This document shows, one piece after another, positions 15,081-23,503 of a stretch of 37,164 nt of DNA. Each line of letters begins with the position of its first letter. Position 1 is the first letter of the stretch. The notes beneath the pieces are model-generated. The model did no database searches. It was not told where the DNA came from and saw only the letters and a list, made by a program, of their open reading frames with translations. The translations under genes were made by a program, and so were the position numbers. Where the stretch lies: positions 1 through 37,164 of the forward strand of contig JADZDA010000219.1 of the NCBI GenBank assembly GCA_020851255.1. Reading direction: 5' to 3'. The DNA is from Burkholderiales bacterium (GTDB lineage Bacteria; Pseudomonadota; Gammaproteobacteria; Burkholderiales; Casimicrobiaceae).

Positions 15081-17054
15081 GTGACGGTGAAACCCGGGGA
15101 ACGCAAGCTGCCGGAGCTGTTCCGGCCTGGCCGCATCGGCCGGTTCGCGACCAGGAACCTGATCAAGTACGGCGCCTGCTGCGTGTCGAACTACAACGAG
15201 CGCGACGGACGGATCAGCAAGCGCGAACTCGCGCGCACCAGGATCATCGCCGGCACCGGTTGCGGGATGATCACCAACCAGGGTGCCTACCCCGACCCGT
15301 TGGGCGAGGGCAAGGCGTACTTCCGCCAGGTCGCGATCCACGACGATCGCTTCCTGCCCGAATTCGAGGAGATCGCCGGATACATCCACGACGAGGGCGC
15401 GGTCGCCATCCAGCAGATCCTGCACGCCGGGCGCTACGGCGGGATCGACCTCGGCTACTGCATCCAGCCGTCGATCGTTCCGCAGACGCTCCCGCACTTC
15501 CGGCCGCCGCGCGAAATGAGCGTCGCCGACATCCGTGCGGTGGTCGACCAGCACGCGACCGCGGCGAAGCGCGCGATCCGCGCCGGCTTCGACGGCACCG
15601 AGGTGACGAGTTTCATGGGCTACCTGCTCGCGAACTTCAACTCGCGGTTCACCAACCAGCGGACCGACGCGTACGGCGGCTCGATCGAGAACCGGGGCCG
15701 GTTCATGCGCGAGCTGATCGACGGGATCAAGCAGGCGACGCCGGACCATCCGCTGATCATCCGGCTGAACGGCGCCGAGCTGATGGACCGCTGGGGCGGG
15801 AACACCGAGGACGAGTGCTTCGAACTCATGCAGCAGGCCGTCGACTGCGGCGTCGACATGATCAGCGTCACCGTCGGATGGCAGGAGGCGCCCGAGTCGT
15901 CGATCGGACGCGACATCGCGCCCGGCCACTGGAACTACCTGGCCGCGCGGGCGAAAAAGCTCTTTCCGAACACCCTGATCGCGTTCGGCAACCGGCTGCC
16001 CGACCCGAGGATGGCGAACGAGTGCATCGCGAAGGGCGAGTTCGACTTCTGGGAGGTGTGCCGGCCGCTGCTCGCCGACCCCGAGCTCGTCCACAAGGCC
16101 GCCGAGGACCGCCTCGACGAGGTGCGCCGCTGCGTGGGGTCGCTCAACTGCCTGTCGCGACTGTTCCGCGACCTGCCGTACACCTGCACGATGAATCCGG
16201 CGCTGGGCCACGAGGTCGAGCCCGAGTACCAGATCCGTCCGGCGGCGGTGAAGAAGAGGATCCTGGTCGTCGGCGCGGGTCCGGCGGGCCTCGAATGCGC
16301 GATCACGGCGGCGAAGCGCGGGCACACGGTCGTCGTGCTGGATAAAGGCGACCGGATCGGCGGCAACCTGGTCGCCTACGCGAAGCTCGATCTCGCGCGG
16401 AGCGAGGACCTCTCGAGCATCGTGTCGCACTACGAGGTGATGACCCGGAAGCTCGGCGTCGAGATCCGGTTCAACACCGAGGCGACGCCCAAGCTCATGC
16501 GCGGCCTGCTGCACCAGTTCGACGTCGCGGTCGTCGCCGCGGGCGCGCGGATCGACCGGGCGCGGCTCGCCGGCGTCGAGGGCGCCGGGCGGATGCTCGA
16601 CGCGATCGATGTCGCGCATGGCCGGGTCGCGACCGGCCGAGAGGTGGTCGTCGTCGGCGCCGGCAAGATCGGCCTGGTCGTCGCCGAGTCGCTCGCCCAG
16701 GCGGGCGCGAAGGTGACGATCGTCGAGGAGGACAAGCGGATCGCCGGCGACGTGATGCCGTCGTTCAAGTGGCGGCATTCGGCGTGGGTCGAGGAGCTGG
16801 GCATCGAGACGCTGACCCAGACGCGGGTGCAGCGCGTCACCGCGAGCGGCGTCGACGTCGTATCGGAGAAGGGCGGCGAGCGTCATGTCCCCGCCGACAC
16901 GGTGATCGCCGCGACACCGAGGCTCCCGAACCAGCAACTCTTCCACGACTTCGAGTGGATGATCGACGAGCTGCACGGCTGCGGCGATTCGCTCGTGCCG
17001 CGCGGACTGGACGCCGCGATCCACGAGGGCTACCGGCTGGGCTGCCGGCTGTAG
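15081..17054 (+). CDS. TMADH/DgcA-like flavin oxidoreductase (OYE barrel plus FAD/NAD domain)
   Basis: A 657-residue multidomain flavoenzyme. Residues 10-340 form an OYE-type FMN barrel (ELFRPGRIGRFATRNLIKYG, LHAGRYGG, FNSRFTNQRTDAYGGSIENRGRF). An Fe-S segment follows, then an FAD/NAD(P)-binding region (VVGAGPAGLECAITAAKRGH near 395-415, VVVVGAGKIGLVVAESL near 520). This is the layout of trimethylamine dehydrogenase, 2,4-dienoyl-CoA reductase and dimethylglycine demethylase DgcA. The cluster site is C351-V-G-S354-L-N-C357-x11-C369, with Ser where dienoyl-CoA reductase and TMADH have the second cysteine. The start may be GTG 15081 or GTG 15087; AGGAGG at 15074-15079 fits 15087 better. It lies 98 bases after the monooxygenase and probably supplies the reductive step on the same substrate. 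Confidence 0.83.
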   Translation: MTVKPGERKLPELFRPGRIGRFATRNLIKYGACCVSNYNERDGRISKRELARTRIIAGTGCGMITNQGAYPDPLGEGKAYFRQVAIHDDRFLPEFEEIAGYIHDEGAVAIQQILHAGRYGGIDLGYCIQPSIVPQTLPHFRPPREMSVADIRAVVDQHATAAKRAIRAGFDGTEVTSFMGYLLANFNSRFTNQRTDAYGGSIENRGRFMRELIDGIKQATPDHPLIIRLNGAELMDRWGGNTEDECFELMQQAVDCGVDMISVTVGWQEAPESSIGRDIAPGHWNYLAARAKKLFPNTLIAFGNRLPDPRMANECIAKGEFDFWEVCRPLLADPELVHKAAEDRLDEVRRCVGSLNCLSRLFRDLPYTCTMNPALGHEVEPEYQIRPAAVKKRILVVGAGPAGLECAITAAKRGHTVVVLDKGDRIGGNLVAYAKLDLARSEDLSSIVSHYEVMTRKLGVEIRFNTEATPKLMRGLLHQFDVAVVAAGARIDRARLAGVEGAGRMLDAIDVAHGRVATGREVVVVGAGKIGLVVAESLAQAGAKVTIVEEDKRIAGDVMPSFKWRHSAWVEELGIETLTQTRVQRVTASGVDVVSEKGGERHVPADTVIAATPRLPNQQLFHDFEWMIDELHGCGDSLVPRGLDAAIHEGYRLGCRL

Positions 17055-17065
17055 CGCGCGGCGTC

Positions 17066-17554
17066 ATGGGCGCGATCGAACCGGGCGTCGAGCCGCTGGA
17101 CGCAGCGGCGGCGGGGCACTGGCAGGTGGTCTTCGATCGGTCGGCGGGCCTCTTCGCCGGGCTGGCGGACGGGTCCCGGATGGGGCTCGTCGCGCGCTCG
17201 GCGCTGGGTGCCGTCGGAGGCCGGCACGCCGCCGGCGTCGCCGCGATGCTCGCGGGCGCGGCGGGACCGCGCATGCGGGCGTTCGAGGCGCGCGAGGGCG
17301 CGATCGAGGTACGCGAGTCGACGTACTCGGGCTACGCCCGGGCCGGCGTCGAGATCCTGTTCGCCGTCGACGATGCCGCGCTCGCGCGGATGCGCGGGCT
17401 GGCCGCGGACTCGGTGCTGGGCGCGCTGAAGCTCGCGCTGCGCACCGGCGATGCGATGTTCTACGTGTTCCGCACCAAGTACGAGCTCCAGGACGCCGGG
17501 TACGAGGATTTCCTCGACACGCTCGGGCTCGCGTTCCTCGGCGCGTGCCGTTAG
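17066..17554 (+). CDS. Conserved-looking 162-residue protein of unknown function
   Basis: The ATG at 17066 lies 11 bases after the oxidoreductase stop, so the gene is in the same operon. The protein is soluble, without cysteine clusters or membrane segments. Distinct stretches are FDRSAGLFAGLADGSRMGLV, EAREGAIEVRESTYSGYARAGVEILFAVDD and MFYVFRTKYELQDAGYEDFLDTLGLAFLG. In its size and its place beside a DgcA-like enzyme it recalls the DUF5943 proteins found next to dgcA in Pseudomonas; I cannot confirm that relation from sequence alone. It may be an accessory or dedicated partner of the oxidoreductase. Codon-position GC bias and tight packing support a real gene. Confidence 0.65.
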   Translation: MGAIEPGVEPLDAAAAGHWQVVFDRSAGLFAGLADGSRMGLVARSALGAVGGRHAAGVAAMLAGAAGPRMRAFEAREGAIEVRESTYSGYARAGVEILFAVDDAALARMRGLAADSVLGALKLALRTGDAMFYVFRTKYELQDAGYEDFLDTLGLAFLGACR

Positions 17555-17564
17555 GATGCCGGCG

Positions 17565-17810
17565 ATGATCTTCCGCAATCCCGCCGGCGCTCCGGAACTC
17601 GCGTGCGACGAATGCGGCTGCCGCTGGTTCGACCGGATGACCAACGCCTGCTACGAGTGCGGCGAGCCGATGGCGGAAGCCGACACACGCGAGTACGCGC
17701 GCGCGATCGCCGAGTGGCAGGCGCGGGTCGGCGACCGTGACGCCGGGGCGGTGGCCGGTGATCGTGCCTCGGCGGACTCAGCACCGCCGGGTGCACACGA
17801 CGCGCCGTAA
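17565..17810 (+). CDS. Small zinc-ribbon-like protein
   Basis: An 81-residue protein starting at ATG 17565 (an ATG at 17556 adds three residues), 10 bases after the previous stop. Five cysteines, C14, C17, C19, C29 and C32, give CDECGCRWFDR and ACYECGEP, a two-knuckle zinc ribbon or rubredoxin-like site. A helix (TREYARAIAEWQARVGD) and a disordered Ala/Asp/Gly tail follow. Last gene of the unit; the convergent SDR gene ends 11 bases away. It could carry electrons to the monooxygenase or be a structural partner, but this is a guess from position. Confidence 0.6.
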   Translation: MIFRNPAGAPELACDECGCRWFDRMTNACYECGEPMAEADTREYARAIAEWQARVGDRDAGAVAGDRASADSAPPGAHDAP

Positions 17811-17821
17811 CGCAGCGCCCC

Positions 17822-18675
<854 letters not shown>

Positions 18676-18679
<4 letters not shown>

Positions 18680-19548
18680 GCGACGCCCGTCGAGCGGATG
18701 TAGCGCAGCGATTCCTCGATCAACCAACGGTCCTTGTGCGGCAACTCGTGCGGCTCCAGGCTCACGAAGCCGTCGTAGCCAGCATCCCGCAGCGCCGCGA
18801 GGATCGCGGCGGAATTCAAGGCTCCCGCGCCGTTGGGCACGCTCTGGAACGAACCGTTGGCGCTGTCGGTGCGCAGGCGGAAGTGTTCGCGCGAACCCTG
18901 CAGCAGCGGGGTGTAGCGCCGGCAGTCCTTGAGGTGGACGTACCGGATCCACGGCTTCATCATCTCCCAGGGCATGGGATAGCCCTCGAGTCCGGCGATG
19001 TGGAAATTGGCCGGGTCGTAATGGATGCCGAGGTGCTCGGATCCGACCGCCTCCATCAACGCGACCAGCGACTCCGCGCGTCGCTCGACCGCGCTCTGCG
19101 TCGGGTCCTCGCTGCGCCAGTCGAAGCGGTTCTCGACGACGATCGTCACGTCACGCGCCTTCGCGTCGTCGAGGCAGCGAACGAGCAGGTCGCGCGCCTG
19201 GCGGATCGCGGTCAGCGTGTCCAGGCGCGGCCGGTGGCCCAGCCGCGCGACGACGATGCCGCAACGGAGGTCGCGCGCGATGCGGATCGACGACCGGACG
19301 TGCGCGAGCGCGGCCTCGATCTCGGCGTCGGTCTGCGCACGCAGCAGCTCGTGGCCGCCGGCGTCGAGCGCGGCCAGCCCGACGTCGGCGCTCTCCAGGG
19401 CGTTGCGCGTCGCGGTGACGTCCACGTCGCCGGCCTTGTGGGTCGCGATCTCGACGTGTCCGACGCCGTTCGACTTGACGAAGGCCAGGAAGTCGGCGAG
19501 CGCGACGCCGCGGAACGCGCAGACGGCGAGCTTGAGCTTCCGATCCAT
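18676..19548 (-). CDS. Sugar phosphate isomerase/epimerase-like TIM-barrel protein (copy 1)
   Basis: A 290-residue xylose-isomerase-like TIM barrel (AP_endonuc_2 type). Predicted divalent-metal ligands are E139 (VENRFDW), D178 (HYDPANFHIAG), H205 (YVHLKD) and E265 (SLEPHE). It is a close paralogue of 23504-24418 in the same operon: in the 78 residues from VENRF to PL about two thirds are identical by eye. Typical reactions are ketose/aldose epimerisation or dehydration of sugar and inositol derivatives. The start at 19548 has one base between it and the tctC stop; an ATG at 19566 is possible. Stop overlaps the SDR start. Confidence 0.85.
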
Positions 19549-19549
19549 G

Positions 19550-20560
19550 TCAGCGGACCTTCGCACCCATCTCGACCAGGATGTCGCGCGTGTTCGCGAC
19601 GCTGCTCTTGAGCGCCGCGCTCGTGTCGGGGCCGGACAGGTAGGCGATGCGCGCGTTGTTCTTCTGCGCGAACTCCCGGAACTCGGACGTCTCCATCGCG
19701 ACCTTGATCGCGTCGTGCAGCGTCTTGACCACCGCCGGCGAGGTCTTCGCCGGGACGAAGAAGCACTGGGTGATCATGAACTCGCGCGTCTTGAAGCCCA
19801 GCTCCTTCAGCGTCGGGGCGCCCGGCGCGAGAGCGAGCCGGTCGTCGGCCATCGACGCCAGCACCCGGAACTTGCCGCCGCGCACGTGCGGCGCGAGCGC
19901 GGTCGCGGTCGCGGCGAGGGCTTCGGTGTGGCCGCCCAGCTGCGCGGTGATCGCGGGACCGCCGGCCTCGAACGTGATGATCGGTGTGTCGAGCTTCTCC
20001 GCGCGAACGAGATCCCGCAGCTGCCACTCGGACCAGCCCTGCGGCCCCGGATTGGCGATGCGGATCTTCTTCGGGTTCGCTCGCGCGTAGGCGACGAGTT
20101 CCTGCATCGACTTCCAGGGCGCGTCCGCGTTGACGACGAAGGCGAGCGGCGTCTGGACCACCTGCAGCACCGGCGTGAACGATTCGACCTTGTACGGAGT
20201 CTCCTTGACCAGCGGCTGGATGACGATCGGCTCGGTTCCCGTGTAGAGGATCTGGTGGCCGTCGCCCGAACCGTTGGCGACCTCGCCGCTTCCGATGATC
20301 GCCGAACCGCCGGGCTTGTTGACCACCTGCATCGGCTGCGGCAGGAGTTTCTTGTCGTTGACGATCGCCGCGAGGGCGCGCGCGGCGAGATCGGTCGAAC
20401 CGCCGGGTGCCCAGGGAACGATCACCTCGATCGGCTTGGCCGGGAAGGCGCCCTGCGCGGCGGCGTTCGGGGTGACGAGCGATCCGGGGAGCGCGACGGT
20501 CGCCGCGGCGATGGCGAGGGAGAGCGCGCGGCGGCGCGGGGAACGGTTGCGAAGGTCCAT
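19550..20560 (-). CDS. tctC: Bug/TctC-family periplasmic solute-binding protein of the tripartite transporter
   Basis: A 336-residue Bug protein. A long signal peptide with twin arginines (SPRRRALSLAIAAATVALPG) ends near residue 36; the mature protein begins with PAKPIEVIVPWAPGGSTDLAARAL. Family marks VNKPGGSAIIG and ANPKKIRIANPGPQGWSEW are present. It captures a carboxylated substrate in the periplasm and delivers it to TctA/TctB, encoded directly upstream. GGAGG lies 5 bases before the ATG. The dedicated tctBA genes make this the only complete TTT system in the window. Bug ligands include dicarboxylates, aromatic acids and sugar acids; neighbouring isomerases and SDRs favour a sugar- or polyol-derived acid. 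Confidence 0.92.
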   Translation of the reverse strand: MDLRNRSPRRRALSLAIAAATVALPGSLVTPNAAAQGAFPAKPIEVIVPWAPGGSTDLAARALAAIVNDKKLLPQPMQVVNKPGGSAIIGSGEVANGSGDGHQILYTGTEPIVIQPLVKETPYKVESFTPVLQVVQTPLAFVVNADAPWKSMQELVAYARANPKKIRIANPGPQGWSEWQLRDLVRAEKLDTPIITFEAGGPAITAQLGGHTEALAATATALAPHVRGGKFRVLASMADDRLALAPGAPTLKELGFKTREFMITQCFFVPAKTSPAVVKTLHDAIKVAMETSEFREFAQKNNARIAYLSGPDTSAALKSSVANTRDILVEMGAKVR

Positions 20561-20596
20561 GGTTTCCTCCGGGGGTGTCGGCCGTCGACGGCCGGT

Positions 20597-22105
20597 TCAG
20601 GGTTCGGGGATGGCAGGCGGGCGCCGGCGGCGGGCGCGCCACGCGGCGGTGAGACTCCAGATCGCGACCGCGAGGACGACGGCCGCGATCGTCGCGGCGA
20701 TCGGCCGGGTCACGAAGATCATCGGATCGCCGCTCGAGAGCGTGAGGCTGGTGCCGAACGCGATCTCCATCTGCGTGCCGAGCACGCGCGCGATGACCAG
20801 CGGGGCGAGATCGAATCCGTACCGGCTCAGCAGATAGCCGACGAGGCCGGCGCCGATCAGGACCCAGACGTCGAACAGGCTGTTGTTCACCGCGTAAGCC
20901 CCGATCAGGCACAGGGCGAGGACGAGCGGGATCAGGAGCCTGGGCGGCGCCTTGAGCAGCGAGACGAACACACCGACCAGCGGCAGGTTGAGGATGACGA
21001 GCATCACGTTGCCGATGTACATGCTCGCGACGGCGGTCCAGAAGAGCCCCGGCTGCTCCTGGATGAAATTGGGCCCCGGCGTGACACCCGCGAGCAGGAG
21101 CGCGCCCAGGATCAGCGCCGTCGACCCGGAGAAGGGGACGCCCAGCGCGACCAGCGGCAGGAACGCACCGCCCGCGGCGGCGTTGTTCGCCGCCTCCGGT
21201 CCGGCGACGCCCTCGATCGCGCCGCGGCCGAAGCGCTCCGGATGGCGGGAGAGTCTCTTCTCGAGCGCGTAGGAGGCGAACGTCGACATCGTCACCACCG
21301 GGCCGGGCAGCAGCCCCATCAGGAATCCGAGGACCGATCCCCGCGCGATCGGCCCGACCGAGCGCTTCGCCTCGTCGCGCGTCGGCAGGAGCTCGCGCAT
21401 GCGGACCGACTTGACCGGCGCCGTCGCGTCCGCGCGCGCGAGCGCGTTCATCATCTCGACCAGCCCGAACATGCCCATGATCACCGCGACCATGTCGAGG
21501 CCGCCGAAGAGCTTGGGGATCCCGAACGTGTAGCGGGCGATGCCGAGGTAGTCGGTGCCCACGGTCGCGAGGGCGAGTCCCAGCAGCACCATCAGCAGCG
21601 CCTTGAGCTTCGAACCCGACGACATGAACACGAGCACGAGCAGGCCGGCCAGCATCAGGTTGAAGTACTCGGGTGGTCCGAACTTGAGCGCGAAGTTCGC
21701 GAGCGGCGGCGCGAGGAGCATCAGGCCGACCACCGACAGCGTGCCGGCGACGAAGGACCCGATCGCGGCGACCGCGAGCGCCGCGCCGGCGCGACCCTGC
21801 TGCGCCATCTTGTGGCCGTCGAGGCAGGTGATGACCGACGAGGTCTCGCCGGGCACGTTGACGAGGATCGACGTGGTCGATCCGCCATACTGGGCGCCGT
21901 AGTAGATCGCGGCGAACAGGATCAGTGCGCGATCCGGCGGCATCCCGTAGGTCAGCGAGAGCAGCATCGACATCGCGCCCAGCGGGCCGATGCCGGGCAG
22001 CACGCCGACCGCGGTACCCAGCGCGACGCCGGCGAACGCGAACAGCAGGTTGACCGGCGTCAGCGCGCCAGCGAATCCCGCGGCGAGGCTCTGGAGGATG
22101 TCCAA
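20597..22105 (-). CDS. tctA: Tripartite tricarboxylate transporter large membrane subunit TctA
   Basis: A 502-residue inner-membrane protein with about 11-12 hydrophobic helices. The N-terminal signature GVLPGIGPLGAMSMLLSLTYG is the TctA motif; a repeat-like second copy occurs at FLMGLLPGPVVTMSTFASYALEKR. YGGSTTSILVNVPGE is also characteristic. It forms the transport path and works with TctB and TctC, driven by an ion gradient. The start is TTG at 22105 (TTG GAC ATC CTC), with AGGA about 10 bases upstream; no ATG or GTG in frame fits the normal N-terminus. It follows tctB by 18 bases and precedes tctC by 36. Confidence 0.95.
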   Translation of the reverse strand: MDILQSLAAGFAGALTPVNLLFAFAGVALGTAVGVLPGIGPLGAMSMLLSLTYGMPPDRALILFAAIYYGAQYGGSTTSILVNVPGETSSVITCLDGHKMAQQGRAGAALAVAAIGSFVAGTLSVVGLMLLAPPLANFALKFGPPEYFNLMLAGLLVLVFMSSGSKLKALLMVLLGLALATVGTDYLGIARYTFGIPKLFGGLDMVAVIMGMFGLVEMMNALARADATAPVKSVRMRELLPTRDEAKRSVGPIARGSVLGFLMGLLPGPVVTMSTFASYALEKRLSRHPERFGRGAIEGVAGPEAANNAAAGGAFLPLVALGVPFSGSTALILGALLLAGVTPGPNFIQEQPGLFWTAVASMYIGNVMLVILNLPLVGVFVSLLKAPPRLLIPLVLALCLIGAYAVNNSLFDVWVLIGAGLVGYLLSRYGFDLAPLVIARVLGTQMEIAFGTSLTLSSGDPMIFVTRPIAATIAAVVLAVAIWSLTAAWRARRRRPPAIPEP

Positions 22106-22123
22106 ACGGGTCGCGTCCTGCGC

Positions 22124-22696
22124 TCAGCCCAGCCAGTCGCCCAGCAGGCCCTTGGGAAACGGCACCTGCAGCCAGCGCTGGAAGACCAGGGCGGCGAGCA
22201 CGCTCGCCACGATCGCGACCAGGATCCTGCGCCGCCAGTTGCCGTATCCGGTGACCGCGAGCGCGACGGCGATCATGAGACCGAGCGCCGGCACGAATCC
22301 GACGATCGCCTGGGCGAGTCCGAAACCGATCAGCACGCAGAACATGGCGTAGACGATCGGAGGGGTGCGCGGGTCCTCGCGCCCCTCCGGAGTGGCGGCC
22401 GGCTGCGCGCGCCGGAGCCAGGCGAACCGCGCGAGGCTGACGACGGTGAACACCGCGCCGACGAGCGCAGGATAGAGGCCCGAACCCGGCGCCGAGGCGT
22501 CTCCGACGCCGATCCGAAGCGCCTGCGCGACGTAGGCGACCCCGAGCACGGCCAGCACCGCCAGCAGCGCCGTCTCCGACAGCGCGCCGCGTCGACCAAC
22601 GGCCGGATCGCGATCTCCGCCGGCCGAAGGGCCGCTCCGGGGTCGCCAAGCCTCCCCGGGGGGAGGCGGCCGCAGTCCGTCGCGGGGAGAACTCAT
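22124..22696 (-). CDS. tctB: Tripartite tricarboxylate transporter small membrane subunit TctB, with extra N-terminal segment
   Basis: A 190-residue TctB. Four hydrophobic segments are seen: ALLAVLAVLGVAYVAQAL, GLYPALVGAVFTVVSLA, PIVYAMFCVLIGFGLAQAIVG with LGLMIAVALAVTGYG, and ILVAIVASVLAALVFQRWL. The first 40 residues (Pro/Gly/Arg-rich) are unusual for TctB, which normally begins near the first helix. They are encoded by a stretch containing a GC palindrome (22650-22667) that resembles intergenic repeat DNA. The ATG at 22696 overlaps the SDR stop by 4 bases (ATGA), which supports translation of the extension, but no ATG or GTG is visible closer to the first helix. Confidence 0.85.
   Translation of the reverse strand: MSSPRDGLRPPPPGEAWRPRSGPSAGGDRDPAVGRRGALSETALLAVLAVLGVAYVAQALRIGVGDASAPGSGLYPALVGAVFTVVSLARFAWLRRAQPAATPEGREDPRTPPIVYAMFCVLIGFGLAQAIVGFVPALGLMIAVALAVTGYGNWRRRILVAIVASVLAALVFQRWLQVPFPKGLLGDWLG
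22650..22667. repeat. GC palindrome inside the 5' end of tctB
   Basis: GCCTCCCC (22650-22657) and GGGGAGGC (22660-22667) form a perfect 8-bp stem with a 2-base loop. It lies in the part of tctB that codes for the odd N-terminal extension. C-rich stems of this kind are common in dispersed intergenic repeats of betaproteobacteria, and a C-rich stretch at 34613-34660 looks broadly similar. Only one clear copy of the stem is in the window. Confidence 0.4.
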
Positions 22697-23490
22697 TGCA
22701 CGGTCCAGCCGCCGTCGACGTAGAGGACCTGGCCGGTCGCGAATCCGGACGCCGGCGAGACGAAGTACAGGACGGCCGCCGCGATCTCCTCCGGCCGGCC
22801 GAACCGCCCGAGCGGCGTGTGCGCGAGCGCCCATTCTTTGTAGCCGGGGCGGGCGAGCACCGCCTCGTTGCCCTCGGTCGGCACGTACCCGGGCGCGACC
22901 GCGTTGACGTTGATCCCGTGCCGGGCGACATCGATCGCCATCGCGCGGGTCATCTGGATGACGCCGCCCTTCGAGGTGCTGTAGGGCACGGTGCCCGGCA
23001 GCGCGGTCAGGCCGAGCTTCGAGGCCAGGTTGACGATCTTGCCGCCGCCTCCCTGCGTCACGAATCGGCGTACCGCAGCCTGCGCGAGCAGGAACGGGCC
23101 GCGCAGGTTCGTCGCCATGACGCGGTCCCATTCGTCCACCGGGATGTCCTCGGTCGCGTAGCGGGGCAGCACGATCGCGGCGTTGTTCACCAGGAAGTCG
23201 AGACGGCCGTACTCGCGGACCGCGGCGTCGACCAGATCGGCCGCCGCGCCGTCGCGTGCGATGTCGTCGGTCCGGCCGATCGCGCGGGCGCCGTCGCGAA
23301 CCAGGCCGTCGACCGCCTGCGCCAGACGCTCGGCGGTCCGCGCGCAGAGCACGAGGTCGGCGCCGGCGGCGGCCCGCGCGCGGGCGGTCGCGAGCCCGAG
23401 TCCCTTGCTGGCGCCGGTGACCACGCCGACCTTGCCGGCGAGGTCGAACAACGACGCCGGGGAGGTCGAGGACCGGCGGTCGGCGGTCAT
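22693..23490 (-). CDS. Short-chain dehydrogenase/reductase (SDR)
   Basis: A 265-residue classical SDR. The cofactor loop is VTGASKGLGLATARARAAAG, the NNA motif is in DFLVNNAAIVLP, and the catalytic Tyr-Lys is in PYSTSKGGVIQMTRAMA. The C-terminus has the PEEIAAAVLYFVSP and GQVLYVDGGWTV features of 3-oxoacyl-reductase/gluconate-5-dehydrogenase-like SDRs. It ends in the ATGA overlap with tctB and starts 13 bases after the isomerase stop, so it is third in the operon. It probably interconverts a keto and hydroxy form of the imported substrate. Confidence 0.92.
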   Translation of the reverse strand: MTADRRSSTSPASLFDLAGKVGVVTGASKGLGLATARARAAAGADLVLCARTAERLAQAVDGLVRDGARAIGRTDDIARDGAAADLVDAAVREYGRLDFLVNNAAIVLPRYATEDIPVDEWDRVMATNLRGPFLLAQAAVRRFVTQGGGGKIVNLASKLGLTALPGTVPYSTSKGGVIQMTRAMAIDVARHGINVNAVAPGYVPTEGNEAVLARPGYKEWALAHTPLGRFGRPEEIAAAVLYFVSPASGFATGQVLYVDGGWTVQ

Positions 23491-23503
23491 CGGTGCGCCG
23501 CGC

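Noticed and set aside
16131-16187. Frameshift or pseudogene as the reason for the missing cysteine
   Set aside because: The reading frame is open over 657 codons with intact motifs on both sides; it is a clean TGC/TGT-to-TCG-type difference, not an indel.
12173-17810. Siderophore (2,3-dihydroxybenzoate) biosynthesis cluster
   Set aside because: The ligase resembles EntE/DhbE, but there is no isochorismate pathway gene, carrier protein, NRPS or TonB receptor, and the neighbours are oxidative flavoenzymes.
19025-22931. Open frames of over 1200 codons on both strands
   Set aside because: They run across tctA, tctC and the isomerase in other frames, with low-complexity Arg/Asp-rich translations. 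The real genes have clear family motifs and ribosome sites.
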